From the NCBI GenBank assembly GCA_018401465.1, contig JAGYKE010000005.1, forward strand, positions 124,001-188,000: a DNA stretch of 64,000 bases, written 5' to 3'. This DNA comes from Aestuariivita sp. Its GTDB lineage: Bacteria; Pseudomonadota; Alphaproteobacteria; Rhodobacterales; Rhodobacteraceae. Both the position numbers and the translations under genes were made by a program. Shown here piece after piece: positions 8,121-16,662 of the stretch (position 1 is its first letter; the number at the start of each line of letters is the position of its first letter). The notes beneath the pieces are model-generated. The model worked only from the letters and a program-made list of their open reading frames with translations, searched no databases and was not told the origin of the DNA.

Positions 8121-9617
8121 CTACTCGGCGGCCTTCAGCTGGAAGCCCTGTTCGATCATGTCGGCGGGCTTGACCGGGTATTCGCCCGAGAAACAGGCAT
8201 CGCAATACTGCGGGCACTTGGCGTCGCGGCCCCGCGCCTCGCCTACCGCGCGGTAAAGACCGTCGAGCGAGATGAAGCGCAGGCTGTCCACCGCCAGATG
8301 GTCGCGCATCTCGTCTTCCGACATGGTGGCGGCCAGCAGTTTCTCGCGCTGGGGCGTATCGACGCCATAGAAGCACGGCCAGGCCGTGGGGGGGCTGGCG
8401 ATGCGGAAATGCACCTCGGCCGCCCCCGCATCAAGGATCATTTCCTTGATCTTGCGGCTGGTGGTGCCACGCACGACCGAATCGTCCACCAACACCACCC
8501 GCTTGCCGTTGATCAGCGCGCGGTTGACGTTCAGCTTGAGCCGCACGCCCATGTTGCGGATCTGTTCGGTCGGCTCGATGAAAGTCCGGCCCACATACTG
8601 GTTGCGGATGATCCCCATCCCATAGGGAATGCCCGATTGGCGGGCGAACCCAATGGCCGCGGGCGTGCCGCTGTCAGGAACGGGGCAGACGAGATCCGCC
8701 TCGACCGGCGCCTCGCGTGCCAGTTCCACACCGATCGCCTCGCGCGTCTCGTAAACAGACCGCCCTCCGATGAGGCTGTCGGGGCGCGAGAAATAGACAT
8801 GTTCGAAGATGCAGAAGCGCGGCGGCACCTGCCGGAACGGGCGGCGGCTTTCGACACCGTCGTGATTGATCACGACCATCTCGCCCGGTTCGATCTCGCG
8901 CACGAAATCCGCTCCGATGATATCGAGTGCGCAGGTCTCGGAACTCAGGACCCAACCATCCGCGACCCGGCCGAGAACCAGCGGACGCACACCCAAAGGA
9001 TCGCGCACGCCGATCAGCTTGGTGCGCGTCATGGCCACGACGCTGAACGCGCCCTCGACCCGGCGCAGCGCGTCTTCCATCCGCGCAGGGATATCGCGCT
9101 GGAGCGAGCGGGCCATCAGGTGAATGATGCATTCGCTGTCCGAGGACGACTGGAAGATAGATCCCCGCTCGATCAGCTCGCGGCGCAGCGCATTGGCGTT
9201 GGTGATGTTGCCGTTATGCGCGATCGCAGCCCCTCCCATGCTGAATTCGCCGAAGAAGGGCTGGACGTCGCGGATCTGGGTCTGGCCCTTCGATCCGGCG
9301 GTGGAATAGCGCACATGCCCGATGGCCAGCGGCCCGGGCAGCGTTTCCATCACCGATTGGCTGGTGAAATTGTCGCGCACATAGCCGAAGCGCCGGACCG
9401 AGTTGAAGCCGTGATCGGGGTCATGGGTGACGATGCCGCCCGCCTCCTGCCCGCGATGTTGCAGCGCATGCAGGCCAAGCGCGACGAAGCTCGCCGCGTC
9501 CTTGACGCCGATGACGCCGAAGATGCCGCATTCCTCGTGCAGCTTGTCGTCGTCGTCCCCGGCGAACCAGGCGTCACGGTCGAAGGGATGGGCAGGCAGC
9601 TGGCGCGTATCGGTCAA
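8121..9617 (-). CDS. purF: Amidophosphoribosyltransferase
   Basis: Makes phosphoribosylamine from PRPP and glutamine, the first committed step of purine synthesis. The 498-residue product starts at a TTG (9617); no ATG or GTG lies between this codon and the upstream in-frame stop. The catalytic N-terminal cysteine is Cys30 in HEECGIFGVIG, so a 29-residue propeptide must be removed, as in the Bacillus-type enzyme. Cysteines in RFCIFEHVYFSRPDS, WPCFYGVD and CPQYCDACF sit where the Bacillus enzyme binds its 4Fe-4S cluster, so an iron-sulfur form is likely. The PRPP motif is RVVLVDDSVVRGTTS. cvpA lies upstream, as in E. coli. The 98-base leader carries competing hairpins. Confidence 0.95.
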   Translation of the reverse strand: MTDTRQLPAHPFDRDAWFAGDDDDKLHEECGIFGVIGVKDAASFVALGLHALQHRGQEAGGIVTHDPDHGFNSVRRFGYVRDNFTSQSVMETLPGPLAIGHVRYSTAGSKGQTQIRDVQPFFGEFSMGGAAIAHNGNITNANALRRELIERGSIFQSSSDSECIIHLMARSLQRDIPARMEDALRRVEGAFSVVAMTRTKLIGVRDPLGVRPLVLGRVADGWVLSSETCALDIIGADFVREIEPGEMVVINHDGVESRRPFRQVPPRFCIFEHVYFSRPDSLIGGRSVYETREAIGVELAREAPVEADLVCPVPDSGTPAAIGFARQSGIPYGMGIIRNQYVGRTFIEPTEQIRNMGVRLKLNVNRALINGKRVVLVDDSVVRGTTSRKIKEMILDAGAAEVHFRIASPPTAWPCFYGVDTPQREKLLAATMSEDEMRDHLAVDSLRFISLDGLYRAVGEARGRDAKCPQYCDACFSGEYPVKPADMIEQGFQLKAAE

Positions 9618-9639
9618 GGGGCAGATCCGAATCCGGTGC

Positions 9640-9665
9640 GGGGGAAGCTCCCCCCTCTTAGGGGG
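9640..9665 (-). promoter_or_regulatory. purF: Mutually exclusive hairpins in the cvpA-purF leader
   Basis: Read on the minus strand, CCCCC (9665-9661), GGGGGG (9655-9650) and CCCCC (9644-9640) lie in sequence with 5-base loops. The central G run can pair with either neighbour but not both. The right-hand hairpin ends 23 bases before the TTG start of purF, and the central G run is part of AAGAGGGGGGAG, the strongest ribosome-binding-like sequence in the leader. This geometry resembles an attenuator or translational switch. Confidence 0.4.
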
Positions 9666-9715
9666 TCAGGGAACACTTGTCACGAAAGGATCATGTTTCA
9701 AGTGCCGCACCCGGC

Positions 9716-10270
9716 CTATTGCGCGCACTGGCCCACCAGCGCCTCATACTGCCGCGTGACCCAGCCCAGCGCGGCTTCGGGGTTCTGCTCCTGAATCCGG
9801 CCCGAGAATTGCTGGAAGACCAGCGCCGAGCGGCTTTCGTCGACCATGGTGAAGCTCTGCTCGGTTACCACGGCGTCATAGACGAAGAACGCAATCGCGA
9901 CGAGAAGGATCCCGCGCGCCACCCCGAACAGGAACCCCAGTCCCTGATCCAGCCCGCCCACGGCCGAGCGCTGCACCAGCCCCGAGAAGATCGGCGTGAA
10001 GAAGCTCACCACGATCAGCGCCACGGCGAAGACGACGGCGAAAGACGCGATCATGCCCAGTTCGCAGCTGTCGGCGATGAACTCGCCCACAACGGGGATT
10101 TCCTTGATCAGCGGTTCGACCTGCGCCGCGAAAAGGAAGGCAAGTACCGCAGCCGCGATCCAGCCCGCGATCGCCATGCCCTCGCGCACCAAACCGCGGG
10201 AATAGGCCAGCAGCGCCGACAGGACGATCACGCCCGCGACGACGCCATCGATGATGGTAAAGCCTTCCAT
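9716..10270 (-). CDS. cvpA: CvpA family membrane protein
   Basis: Integral membrane protein of the CvpA (colicin V production) family, 184 residues with about four hydrophobic helices: near residues 5-22, 30-48, 62-88 and 100-122. The sequence IIDGVVAGVIVLSALLAYSR followed by GLVREGMAIAGW is the typical family N terminus. A soluble tail with charged residues follows. Its molecular role is unsettled; in several bacteria it is linked to envelope or bile stress. Its position directly upstream of purF is the same as in E. coli, and both are probably on one transcript. radA lies 27 bases upstream. Confidence 0.85.
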   Translation of the reverse strand: MEGFTIIDGVVAGVIVLSALLAYSRGLVREGMAIAGWIAAAVLAFLFAAQVEPLIKEIPVVGEFIADSCELGMIASFAVVFAVALIVVSFFTPIFSGLVQRSAVGGLDQGLGFLFGVARGILLVAIAFFVYDAVVTEQSFTMVDESRSALVFQQFSGRIQEQNPEAALGWVTRQYEALVGQCAQ

Positions 10271-10297
10271 GTCCAGTCTTGTGCCCCTAAGCCCGGG

Positions 10298-11662
10298 TTA
10301 ACCTGCCGCGAAGACCGCGCCCACGAATTCGACAAGATCGCCGTAGCGTGTCAGCCTCAGGCCGTCCACTTCGCCCGCCTTGCCGCCAGCGGGCAGCGTG
10401 GCCTGTGTGAAACCAAGTTTTTGCGCTTCTTTCAACCTGTTTTCGGTCTGCGTGGCGGGCCGCAGCGCCCCCGACAGGCTGATTTCACCGAAAACCACCA
10501 TGTCGGCGGGCAGCGCCACGTCCTCGCGCGCCGACAAAAGCGCCGCGGCGACGGCCAGATCGGCCGCCGGTTCGCCGATCTTCAGCCCGCCCGCGACGTT
10601 GAGATAGACGTCAAGCCCGGCAAAGGGGATGCCGCAGCGCGCTTCCAGCACCGCAAGGATCATGGCAAGCCGCCCGCCATCCCAGCCCACCACCGTGCGG
10701 CGCGGCTGGGAATGGGGCGTGGGTGCCACCAGCGCCTGCAACTCGACCAGCACGGGCCGCGTGCCCTCGATCCCCGCGAAGACCACCGATCCCGGCGACG
10801 GCTTGCCGCGCTCGGACAGAAACAGCGCCGAGGGGTTCGTGACCTCGGCCAGACCCCGGCCCGTCATCTCGAAGACGCCGATCTCGTCGGCCGGGCCGAA
10901 GCGGTTCTTGACGCTGCGCAGGATGCGGAACTGGTGGCCGCGCTCGCCCTCGAAATAGAGAACCGTGTCGACCATGTGCTCGACCACACGCGGCCCCGCG
11001 ATCTGGCCGTCCTTGGTCACATGGCCCACAAGGATCACCGCCGTGCCGCGCCGTTTGGCGAAGGCGGTCAGTTCATGCGCCGCCGCGCGCACCTGCGCGA
11101 CCGATCCCGGCGCGCTTTCGACATTGTCCGCCCACATGGTCTGGATCGAATCGATGATGGCCAGCCCCGGGCGTTCGGCATCGAGCGTCGTGAGAATATC
11201 GCGCAGCCCCGTTTCCGCGCCCAGACGCACCGGCGCCTGTGCAAGGCCCAGACGGTCGGCGCGCATGCGCACCTGCGCCGCAGCCTCTTCGCCCGAGATA
11301 TAGAGAACCGACAGCCCGCCTTGCGCGAAATGCGCCGCCGCCTGCAGCAGAAGCGTCGATTTCCCGATCCCCGGATCGCCCCCCACAAGCGTCGCCGACC
11401 CAGCCACCAGCCCGCCCCCCAGCACGCGGTCCAGCTCCGACATCCCCGAACACGCGCGCGGCGGCGGGGTTTCGCGGGTGGCGAGGTCGGTCAGCCGGAT
11501 CGCTGCGCCCTTCCGCGCGCCCAGCGACTTCGACGGCGGCCCGGCAGACAGGGGCACATCCTCGACGATGGAATTCCATTCGCCGCAGGCTTCGCAACGG
11601 CCGGACCATTTCGGAAAGCTCGCGCCGCAGGCGGTGCAGGTGAATGTGCTCGACTTGGCCAT
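10298..11662 (-). CDS. radA: DNA repair protein RadA (Sms)
   Basis: RecA-like ATPase that promotes branch migration in recombinational repair. The 454-residue product has all three expected parts: an N-terminal C4 zinc finger (CTACGASFPKWSGRCEACGE), a RecA-like ATPase core with Walker A GGDPGIGKST near residue 88, and the RadA-specific SVKNRFG motif near residue 250, then a Lon-like C-terminal domain. The ATG at 11662 gives MAKSSTFTCTAC, directly before the zinc finger. cvpA and purF follow on the same strand. Confidence 0.96.
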   Translation of the reverse strand: MAKSSTFTCTACGASFPKWSGRCEACGEWNSIVEDVPLSAGPPSKSLGARKGAAIRLTDLATRETPPPRACSGMSELDRVLGGGLVAGSATLVGGDPGIGKSTLLLQAAAHFAQGGLSVLYISGEEAAAQVRMRADRLGLAQAPVRLGAETGLRDILTTLDAERPGLAIIDSIQTMWADNVESAPGSVAQVRAAAHELTAFAKRRGTAVILVGHVTKDGQIAGPRVVEHMVDTVLYFEGERGHQFRILRSVKNRFGPADEIGVFEMTGRGLAEVTNPSALFLSERGKPSPGSVVFAGIEGTRPVLVELQALVAPTPHSQPRRTVVGWDGGRLAMILAVLEARCGIPFAGLDVYLNVAGGLKIGEPAADLAVAAALLSAREDVALPADMVVFGEISLSGALRPATQTENRLKEAQKLGFTQATLPAGGKAGEVDGLRLTRYGDLVEFVGAVFAAG

Positions 11663-11717
11663 GCCGCTTGATGCCCCCTCCGGGGCCGCGCAACAAGTCC
11701 CCTGCTTCCTCTCGCCC

Positions 11718-11749
11718 CAAATATCCCGGAGCGCGAGGCAGAGCCTCGC
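11718..11749 (-). terminator. Dispersed CAAATATCCCGG box with adjacent hairpin (copy C)
   Basis: CAAATATCCCGG at 11718-11729 is followed by a hairpin with arms GCGAGGC (11733-11739) and GCCTCGC (11743-11749) and loop AGA. Read on the minus strand, the hairpin comes first and CCGGGATATTTGGGG after it, downstream of the coiled-coil protein gene that ends at 11806. The copies at 20047 and 54652 have the same order and orientation. It is probably a transcription end or a terminator-linked repeat. Confidence 0.5.
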
Positions 11750-11805
11750 ACCCTCTTGCAGGGAATGCGCCGAAGGCGCGCAAGATCGGCGCGGTGTTGC
11801 CGCGC

Positions 11806-12621
11806 CTAGCGCAAGGCGCGGCGGGACAGCAGCGCCACGATATGACCGTCATCACCGTGCAGGTCGTCTTCCTCGCCCGGCGCGGCGGGCGCGGGCCTGG
11901 GCGCAGGGTCGGACGACACCTCCGGCTCCGGCACAATCGCGTCCAGCTCCGCGCGCAGCCGCGCAAGCTCGGCCTGTGCAGCCCCCTCGCCCTCCTCCAC
12001 GCGCCTGCGCCACTCGTCCAGATCGCCCATCACGGTCTTGGCCTGCGCGATGCGCTCCTCGAACCGCGCCACATCCGCCTGCCGCTGGATCAGGAAATCG
12101 CGCGCCCGCGCGACATTGCCGTCGGAATAGACCTGCGCGAGTTCGCGGCTCACATGCGACATCTGCGCGGCCAGCTCGATCACGCCGGGCTCGAGCGTGT
12201 CCAGATCGGGATGGGCGCGCAGAAAGGCGATGCGTTCGCGGATCGAATCGAATTCGGATTGCAGGGTGAAGACACCTTCGCGGTCGGCGCTGTGAGCGGT
12301 CGCATAGGCCCGCGCGACATCGCGCATGCCCAGATGGAACGACCGGTGCGAGGTCTCGAGCGCCATCATGCGCCCATGCGCGGGCAGATAAACCAGAAGC
12401 GCCAGCGCCACCGCCGTCAGGCCAAGCTGCACCGCCATGCCCGCCTGCGGCCAGACCTGCCCGCCAACCGACAGCGGCAGGTGCAACCAGACCGCCGCGC
12501 CGAAGGCGCAGGCGACGCCATAGGCCGCCAGTGCCAAAGCGAAGAGCGTGATCACGAGGATCGACAGGCGCTGAAACAGATACAGCGCGACCGACACGGC
12601 CGAACGGACCGGATTATTCAT
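11806..12621 (-). CDS. Membrane-anchored coiled-coil protein, unknown function
   Basis: A 271-residue protein with two hydrophobic segments near the N terminus (about residues 16-48 and 60-82), followed by a long, charged, probably helical region (about 85-235) rich in Glu, Arg and Ala, and a Pro/Ala/acidic tail. This suggests a membrane-anchored cytoplasmic coiled coil. No enzymatic motif is visible. Homologues in Rhodobacterales are sometimes called DNA repair protein, apparently only because of the neighbouring radA; I see no domain to support that. It has an upstream TTAACC inverted repeat. Confidence 0.65.
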   Translation of the reverse strand: MNNPVRSAVSVALYLFQRLSILVITLFALALAAYGVACAFGAAVWLHLPLSVGGQVWPQAGMAVQLGLTAVALALLVYLPAHGRMMALETSHRSFHLGMRDVARAYATAHSADREGVFTLQSEFDSIRERIAFLRAHPDLDTLEPGVIELAAQMSHVSRELAQVYSDGNVARARDFLIQRQADVARFEERIAQAKTVMGDLDEWRRRVEEGEGAAQAELARLRAELDAIVPEPEVSSDPAPRPAPAAPGEEDDLHGDDGHIVALLSRRALR

Positions 12622-12645
12622 GGCAGACCCCGCAACATGGGACAG

Positions 12646-12663
12646 TTAACCGCAAAAGGTTAA
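12646..12663. promoter_or_regulatory. TTAACC-N6-GGTTAA inverted repeat
   Basis: Perfect 6-base arms TTAACC (12646-12651) and GGTTAA (12658-12663) lie 25 bases before the start of the minus-strand coiled-coil gene. TTAACC resembles the half site of the alphaproteobacterial cell-cycle regulator CtrA, but the TTAA-to-TTAA spacing is 10, not the canonical 7, so that reading is weak. Confidence 0.3.
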
Positions 12664-12695
12664 TGCGCGCCCTGCCCTACCGGGAAGCAAATGTG

Positions 12696-12718
12696 AAAAA
12701 ACCTTGGCGATCATCGCC
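12696..12718 (-). terminator. Rho-independent terminator of the alr-mlaE-mlaF-pqiA operon
   Basis: On the minus strand GGCGA-TGA-TCGCC forms a short hairpin followed by AAGG and six T residues (12701-12696). It lies about 50 bases beyond the end of the pqiA-like gene at 12768, in the right orientation to end that operon. The stem is short (5 base pairs) and the T run is 4 bases away from it. Confidence 0.45.
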
Positions 12719-12767
12719 TTGGGGTGAACAATCCGCCTTCGCGCGCCAGATCGTTTCCACCAGCCGA

Positions 12768-13205
12768 TCAGTCGCGCATCCGCCGCGCCGTCGCCCAGGA
12801 CAAAGCGAGATTCGCAAGAATGCAGAAAGTGAACAGATACAGCCCCCAAGCCACCTCGATCCGGCCCACGCCGATGCCCTTCGCCACGGTGATATAGAGC
12901 GCGATCAGGAAGATATCCGCCATCGCCAGCTTGCCCAGAAGATCGAGCGCGGGAAGCAGGCGCGGGCTGGCGAGGTTCCACTGGATCAGCACCAGTCCCA
13001 GCGTCTTGAGATAGGGCGCGAACAGCGCGAAGACCGTCACCACCAGCGCCAGGAACACGTCCGTTCCCCACAGCGACTGCAGCCCGGTGATCACCGAGAT
13101 TTCCGACAACCCGAAGAGCGGCAGAAGCCCCGCCCGCAAAAGCGGCGCAAACCACGCGACAGGATACAGGACCAGAAGCGCCAGCGTGGCAGCCTTCAGA
13201 ATCAC
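12768..13205 (-). CDS. Paraquat-inducible protein A (PqiA) domain protein
   Basis: A 145-residue integral membrane protein with about four hydrophobic helices and the PqiA-family look (LLVLYPVAWFAPLL, then LLGKLAMADIFLIALYITVA, whose KLAMADIFL corresponds to the family's conserved K-W-S-M-x-D-V-F region). Full PqiA proteins have two such domains; this has one. I start it at the GTG at 13205, which overlaps the stop of the ABC ATPase gene by 4 bases (GTGA); a start at 13301 would only add residues shadowing that gene. Its place in an operon with mlaE and mlaF suggests a part in lipid transport between membranes. Confidence 0.75.
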   Translation of the reverse strand: MILKAATLALLVLYPVAWFAPLLRAGLLPLFGLSEISVITGLQSLWGTDVFLALVVTVFALFAPYLKTLGLVLIQWNLASPRLLPALDLLGKLAMADIFLIALYITVAKGIGVGRIEVAWGLYLFTFCILANLALSWATARRMRD

Positions 13206-13948
13206 CGCACCGCCTCGATCGGGCCGGTCGCGCGGCCATGGATGAACTGGTCGAGGTAAGGATCGCCCGAGGCATCCATCTTCCCCACCGGCCCGGTCCA
13301 CTTGATCACCCCGTCATGCAGCATCGCGACATTGTCGGCGATGGCGCGCACGCTCGACATGTCATGGGTGATGGTAATGGCGGTCGCGCCCATCTCGGTC
13401 ACGATCTCGCGGATCAACTCGTTGATCACCCCTGCCATGATCGGGTCAAGGCCCGTGGTCGGCTCATCGAAGAAGATGATCTCGGGGTCGGCGCAGATCG
13501 CGCGGGCCAGTCCCACGCGCTTTTGCATGCCGCCCGACAATTCGGCGGGGTAAAGATCGGCCACATCCGCGGTCAGGCCGACGCGCCGCAGCTTGTCGAT
13601 GGCGATCTCGCGCGCCTCGGACGCGGGTTTCTTCAGCGCGCCGCGCAACAGCCGGAACGCCACGTTCTGCCATACGGGCAACGAATCGAACAGCGCGCCG
13701 CCCTGAAACAGCATCCCGAAGCGGGCAAGGAAGGCGTCGCGGTCGCCGGTTTCCGCATCCCCGCCGTCGACAAGGATGCGCCCGCTGTCGGGCTTGATCA
13801 GCCCAAGAACGCATTTCAGCGCCACCGACTTGCCCGTGCCCGACCCCCCGATGATCACCATGGACGTGCCCTTGGGCACATCAAGGGTCATACCCCGCAG
13901 CACGCGCTTGGGCCCGAAGGATTTATGGACGTTCTCAAACCGGATCAT
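13202..13948 (-). CDS. mlaF: ABC transporter ATP-binding protein, MlaF-like
   Basis: ATPase of a phospholipid transporter of the Mla/MCE type. The 248-residue product contains Walker A GGSGTGKS (about residues 37-44), signature LSGGMQKRVGLARAI (about 143-157), Walker B IIFFDEPTTGLDP and the switch ITHDM. ELSGGMQKRV with Met and Lys is typical of MlaF rather than importer ATPases. The start at 13948 ([12 protein letters not shown]) overlaps the mlaE stop by 4 bases. Partners are MlaE upstream and the PqiA-like protein downstream. No gene for an MCE-domain protein (MlaD) lies in this operon. Confidence 0.88.
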   Translation of the reverse strand: MIRFENVHKSFGPKRVLRGMTLDVPKGTSMVIIGGSGTGKSVALKCVLGLIKPDSGRILVDGGDAETGDRDAFLARFGMLFQGGALFDSLPVWQNVAFRLLRGALKKPASEAREIAIDKLRRVGLTADVADLYPAELSGGMQKRVGLARAICADPEIIFFDEPTTGLDPIMAGVINELIREIVTEMGATAITITHDMSSVRAIADNVAMLHDGVIKWTGPVGKMDASGDPYLDQFIHGRATGPIEAVR

Positions 13949-14730
13949 ACCGAGAAGAACACCCCCGTGAGCAGGAAGTTGGCGGCAAGGATCAGCACCG
14001 CCGCCGCCTCGACCGATCCCTTGGTCGCGCGGCCCACCCCTTGGGCGCCGCGCCCCGAATTCATCCCGTAATAGCAGCCCATCACCGCCGCGATCCCGCC
14101 GAAGACGCAGCCCTTCACAAGGCTGGACACGATATCGCGCATCTCGAGGAAATCGACCGTGTTCTGCAGATAGGCCGCGGCGTTGAAGCCAAGGTTCTGT
14201 GTGGCGACCACATAGCCGCCGAAGATACCGATGATGTCGCCCACCCCCACCAGAATCGGCACCGTGATCAGTGCCGCCAGGACGCGCGGCACGGCAAGGT
14301 ATTTCATCGGATGGGTCGACAGCGTCACCAGCGCGTCGATCTGTTCGGTCACCTTCATCGTGGCCAATTCCGCCGCGATCGACGACGTGACACGCGCCGC
14401 GATCATCAGCCCCACCAGAACCGGGCCCAGTTCGCGCACCATGCCGATGGCCACGATCTGCGGCACCACCGCTTCGGCGTTGAAGCGCGCGCCACCCGCA
14501 TAGATCTGCAAGGCCAGCGCGCCGCCGGTGAAGATCGCCGTCAGCCCCACCACCGGAAGCGACAGCCAGCCGATCTGCAGCAGCGCGTTGAGGAATTCGC
14601 GCGGATAGAAGGGCGGGCGCAGCATATGGGTCAGCGTCTGGGCTGCGAAGATCGCGACCCGCCCCATTGCCGCCAGAATATCGAGCGTCAGGCGACCCAG
14701 CGCGCCCAAGGGCGAGAGAAGCGCGCTCAT
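13945..14730 (-). CDS. mlaE: ABC transporter permease, MlaE family
   Basis: Membrane permease of the Mla-type phospholipid transporter. The 261-residue protein has about five to six hydrophobic helices and the MlaE signature [18 protein letters not shown] and [19 protein letters not shown] (about residues 95-130), whose Glu-rich coupling region contacts the ATPase. The C terminus [20 protein letters not shown] is also typical. ATG at 14730 overlaps the alr stop by 4 bases and its own stop overlaps the mlaF start by 4 bases, so the operon is tightly coupled. Confidence 0.92.
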   Translation of the reverse strand: MSALLSPLGALGRLTLDILAAMGRVAIFAAQTLTHMLRPPFYPREFLNALLQIGWLSLPVVGLTAIFTGGALALQIYAGGARFNAEAVVPQIVAIGMVRELGPVLVGLMIAARVTSSIAAELATMKVTEQIDALVTLSTHPMKYLAVPRVLAALITVPILVGVGDIIGIFGGYVVATQNLGFNAAAYLQNTVDFLEMRDIVSSLVKGCVFGGIAAVMGCYYGMNSGRGAQGVGRATKGSVEAAAVLILAANFLLTGVFFSV

Positions 14731-15761
14731 ACCCGGTGCACCCGTGCATAGCGCGACCCGAGCGAGGTCAGGATCTCGTACCCGATGGTGCCCGCCGCCT
14801 CGGCCAGATCATCGACGCCCTGATCGCGGCCAAGGATGGTCAGCACATCGGGCACATCGGCCAGATGGGACACATCCACGGTGATCAGGTCCATCGACAC
14901 CCGCCCAACCACCGCGCAGGCCGTGGCGCCTGCGAAGACGCGCGCGCGCGGCCCCATTGCCCGGATCAGACCATCGGCATAGCCCGCCGATACCGTGGCG
15001 ATACGCGACCGTCCCTGCGCGATCCACGCATTGGCATAGCCCACGACCTCGCCCGGCTCCACATCGCGCATCTGGATCACCGGCAGGTCGAGCCGCACGA
15101 CAGGCCGCGCCTCGGAAAAGGGTGCGCCGCCGTAAAGCCCGATCCCGGGGCGGCAGAGGTCGAAGTGATAGGCCTCGCCCAGAAGCATACCCCCCGTCGC
15201 CGCGAGCGACCGCGGCACACCGAGGCCGTCGGTCAGGTCGCGGAAGACCTGCAGTTGATAGGCGTTCATCGGGTGGCCGGGATCGTCGGCGCAGGCCAGA
15301 TGCGACATGACAAGAACCGGGTTCTGGTCCAGCGCGATGTCACGCAGCGCCGCCCATTCGGCCGGCTCCATCCCCAGCCGGTTCATGCCGGTGTCCAGCT
15401 GGATGCCGAAGGCATGACCGGGCAGCGCCTCGACATGGCGCAGCATCTGGTCAACCGAATTGAGCATGGGCGTCAGGTCATGGGCGCGCAGGGCGGCTGC
15501 ATCGCCCTCCATATGGCCCGAAAAGACGCAGATGCGCGGACCGGGTCCAAGGGCCGCGCGCACCGCCGCGCCTTCCTCGGCCACGGCAACGAAGAACCAG
15601 CGGGCGCCCGCGCCCGCCAGCGTGCGCGCCACCTCGCCCGCGCCCAGACCATAGGCGTTGGCCTTGACCACAGCGCCGGTCGCGCCGCTGCACAGCGCAG
15701 AGAGCGCGCGCCAATTGGCGGCGATGGCCGTATGGTCGATGCTCAGCGTCCCGGTGCCCAT
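14727..15761 (-). CDS. alr: Alanine racemase
   Basis: PLP enzyme that interconverts L- and D-alanine for peptidoglycan synthesis. The 344-residue product is of normal to slightly short length. The PLP lysine lies in [15 protein letters not shown] near residue 33 and the catalytic tyrosine in [14 protein letters not shown] near residue 255. DTGMNRLGM corresponds to the conserved segment around residue 130. ATG at 15761 gives [20 protein letters not shown]. It is the first gene of a four-gene overlapping operon with mlaE, mlaF and the pqiA-like gene, joining cell-wall and envelope-lipid functions. Confidence 0.94.
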   Translation of the reverse strand: MGTGTLSIDHTAIAANWRALSALCSGATGAVVKANAYGLGAGEVARTLAGAGARWFFVAVAEEGAAVRAALGPGPRICVFSGHMEGDAAALRAHDLTPMLNSVDQMLRHVEALPGHAFGIQLDTGMNRLGMEPAEWAALRDIALDQNPVLVMSHLACADDPGHPMNAYQLQVFRDLTDGLGVPRSLAATGGMLLGEAYHFDLCRPGIGLYGGAPFSEARPVVRLDLPVIQMRDVEPGEVVGYANAWIAQGRSRIATVSAGYADGLIRAMGPRARVFAGATACAVVGRVSMDLITVDVSHLADVPDVLTILGRDQGVDDLAEAAGTIGYEILTSLGSRYARVHRV

Positions 15762-15812
15762 GGCGCTCTAAATGACAGGAACGCCGCCGGGGTCAAGGGA
15801 AAGGGCGGATGC

Positions 15813-16598
15813 TCAGGGCACGTCGAAAAAGCTGCGGTTGCGCTCCCACAGTTTCTCGCCGATCAGGCAGTCATAAGCGGGCGCGGGCCGGTATTGCGCG
15901 GCCCAGATCCGCGGGGGCAGGCCCGCGATTTCAAGCACCAGCTTGCGACGCACGGCACCTGCGAACTCCGACCAGTCGCGCACGGGAATGACAAAGGCCC
16001 CCGGCCCGCCGATCACGCAGGCCTGATAATAAAGATCCAGATCCTCGATCCCGAAGAGGGTGTTGAAATCGTCCTGCGTCATCAGCGGCAGCCCGTTGAT
16101 GGTGATGCCGCGGGCCAGCACGGCATCCCGCGCAGCCAGAACCGGCAGGCCTTGATTGTTCGGCCCGTCGCCAGACACGTCGATCACCCGGCGCAGGCCC
16201 TCAAAGGCATTGGCATCCATGTCCTCGGCCGCATAAAGCAGCGCGCCTGAAATCGACGTGCGCCGCATCCCCGGCGCGGTCTGCGACAGGATCGTCCAGG
16301 CCACCGCATCGGCCTGGGCCTGCGTTTCGATCATGGTCCAAGGCACGACCACGCGCTGCGCGCTGTCGCCCGCCCATTCGACGTAAGTGACCGCGATCCG
16401 CCCCAGCAGCCCGCCGCGGATGGCGCCCATCACCTCGGGGCTGGACAGCGCGGCGGCATAGCCGCGGCGCTGGATGTCAAGCTCGGCCGCCGACATTGAC
16501 CGCGACACGTCGACGGCAAGGACCAGTTCGACATCCACCTCGACTGGGTCGGCCCAAGCGGCAAGCGGCGAAAGAAGGAACAGGATCAGCCAGCGCAT
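15813..16598 (-). CDS. Secreted DUF1194 protein with von Willebrand A fold
   Basis: A 261-residue protein with a clear signal peptide (MRWLILFLLSPLAAWA, cut near residue 16). The mature part opens with ELVLAVDVSRSMSAAELD, a VWA-type MIDAS motif (DxSxS), and contains DVSGDGPNNQG near residue 120. This layout matches the DUF1194 family, whose function is not established; metal-dependent protein binding in the periplasm is a fair guess. I prefer the ATG at 16598 over 16616 because it places the positive residue and hydrophobic core at the N terminus. The DUF815 ATPase gene is next upstream. Confidence 0.82.
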   Translation of the reverse strand: MRWLILFLLSPLAAWADPVEVDVELVLAVDVSRSMSAAELDIQRRGYAAALSSPEVMGAIRGGLLGRIAVTYVEWAGDSAQRVVVPWTMIETQAQADAVAWTILSQTAPGMRRTSISGALLYAAEDMDANAFEGLRRVIDVSGDGPNNQGLPVLAARDAVLARGITINGLPLMTQDDFNTLFGIEDLDLYYQACVIGGPGAFVIPVRDWSEFAGAVRRKLVLEIAGLPPRIWAAQYRPAPAYDCLIGEKLWERNRSFFDVP

Positions 16599-16662
16599 GG
16601 CGCGATTGCGCCCCAAGCCGCGCGCCCTGTCCAGTCACAATGCGGACAGAGGCGCGCAGAGC

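Noticed and set aside
7881-11671. Long plus-strand frames (637 and 664 residues) opposite purF, cvpA and radA
   Set aside because: They lie fully antisense to well-supported genes, show no domain, and have shadow-type composition.
12646-12663. CtrA binding site
   Set aside because: TTAACC half sites are present, but the spacing is 10 rather than 7 bases, so I kept it only as an inverted repeat.
13202-14749. A 515-residue frame suggesting a fusion before the MlaF-like ATPase
   Set aside because: The N-terminal 260 residues are an out-of-frame reading of mlaE. The ATPase starts at 13948 with ATGA overlap.
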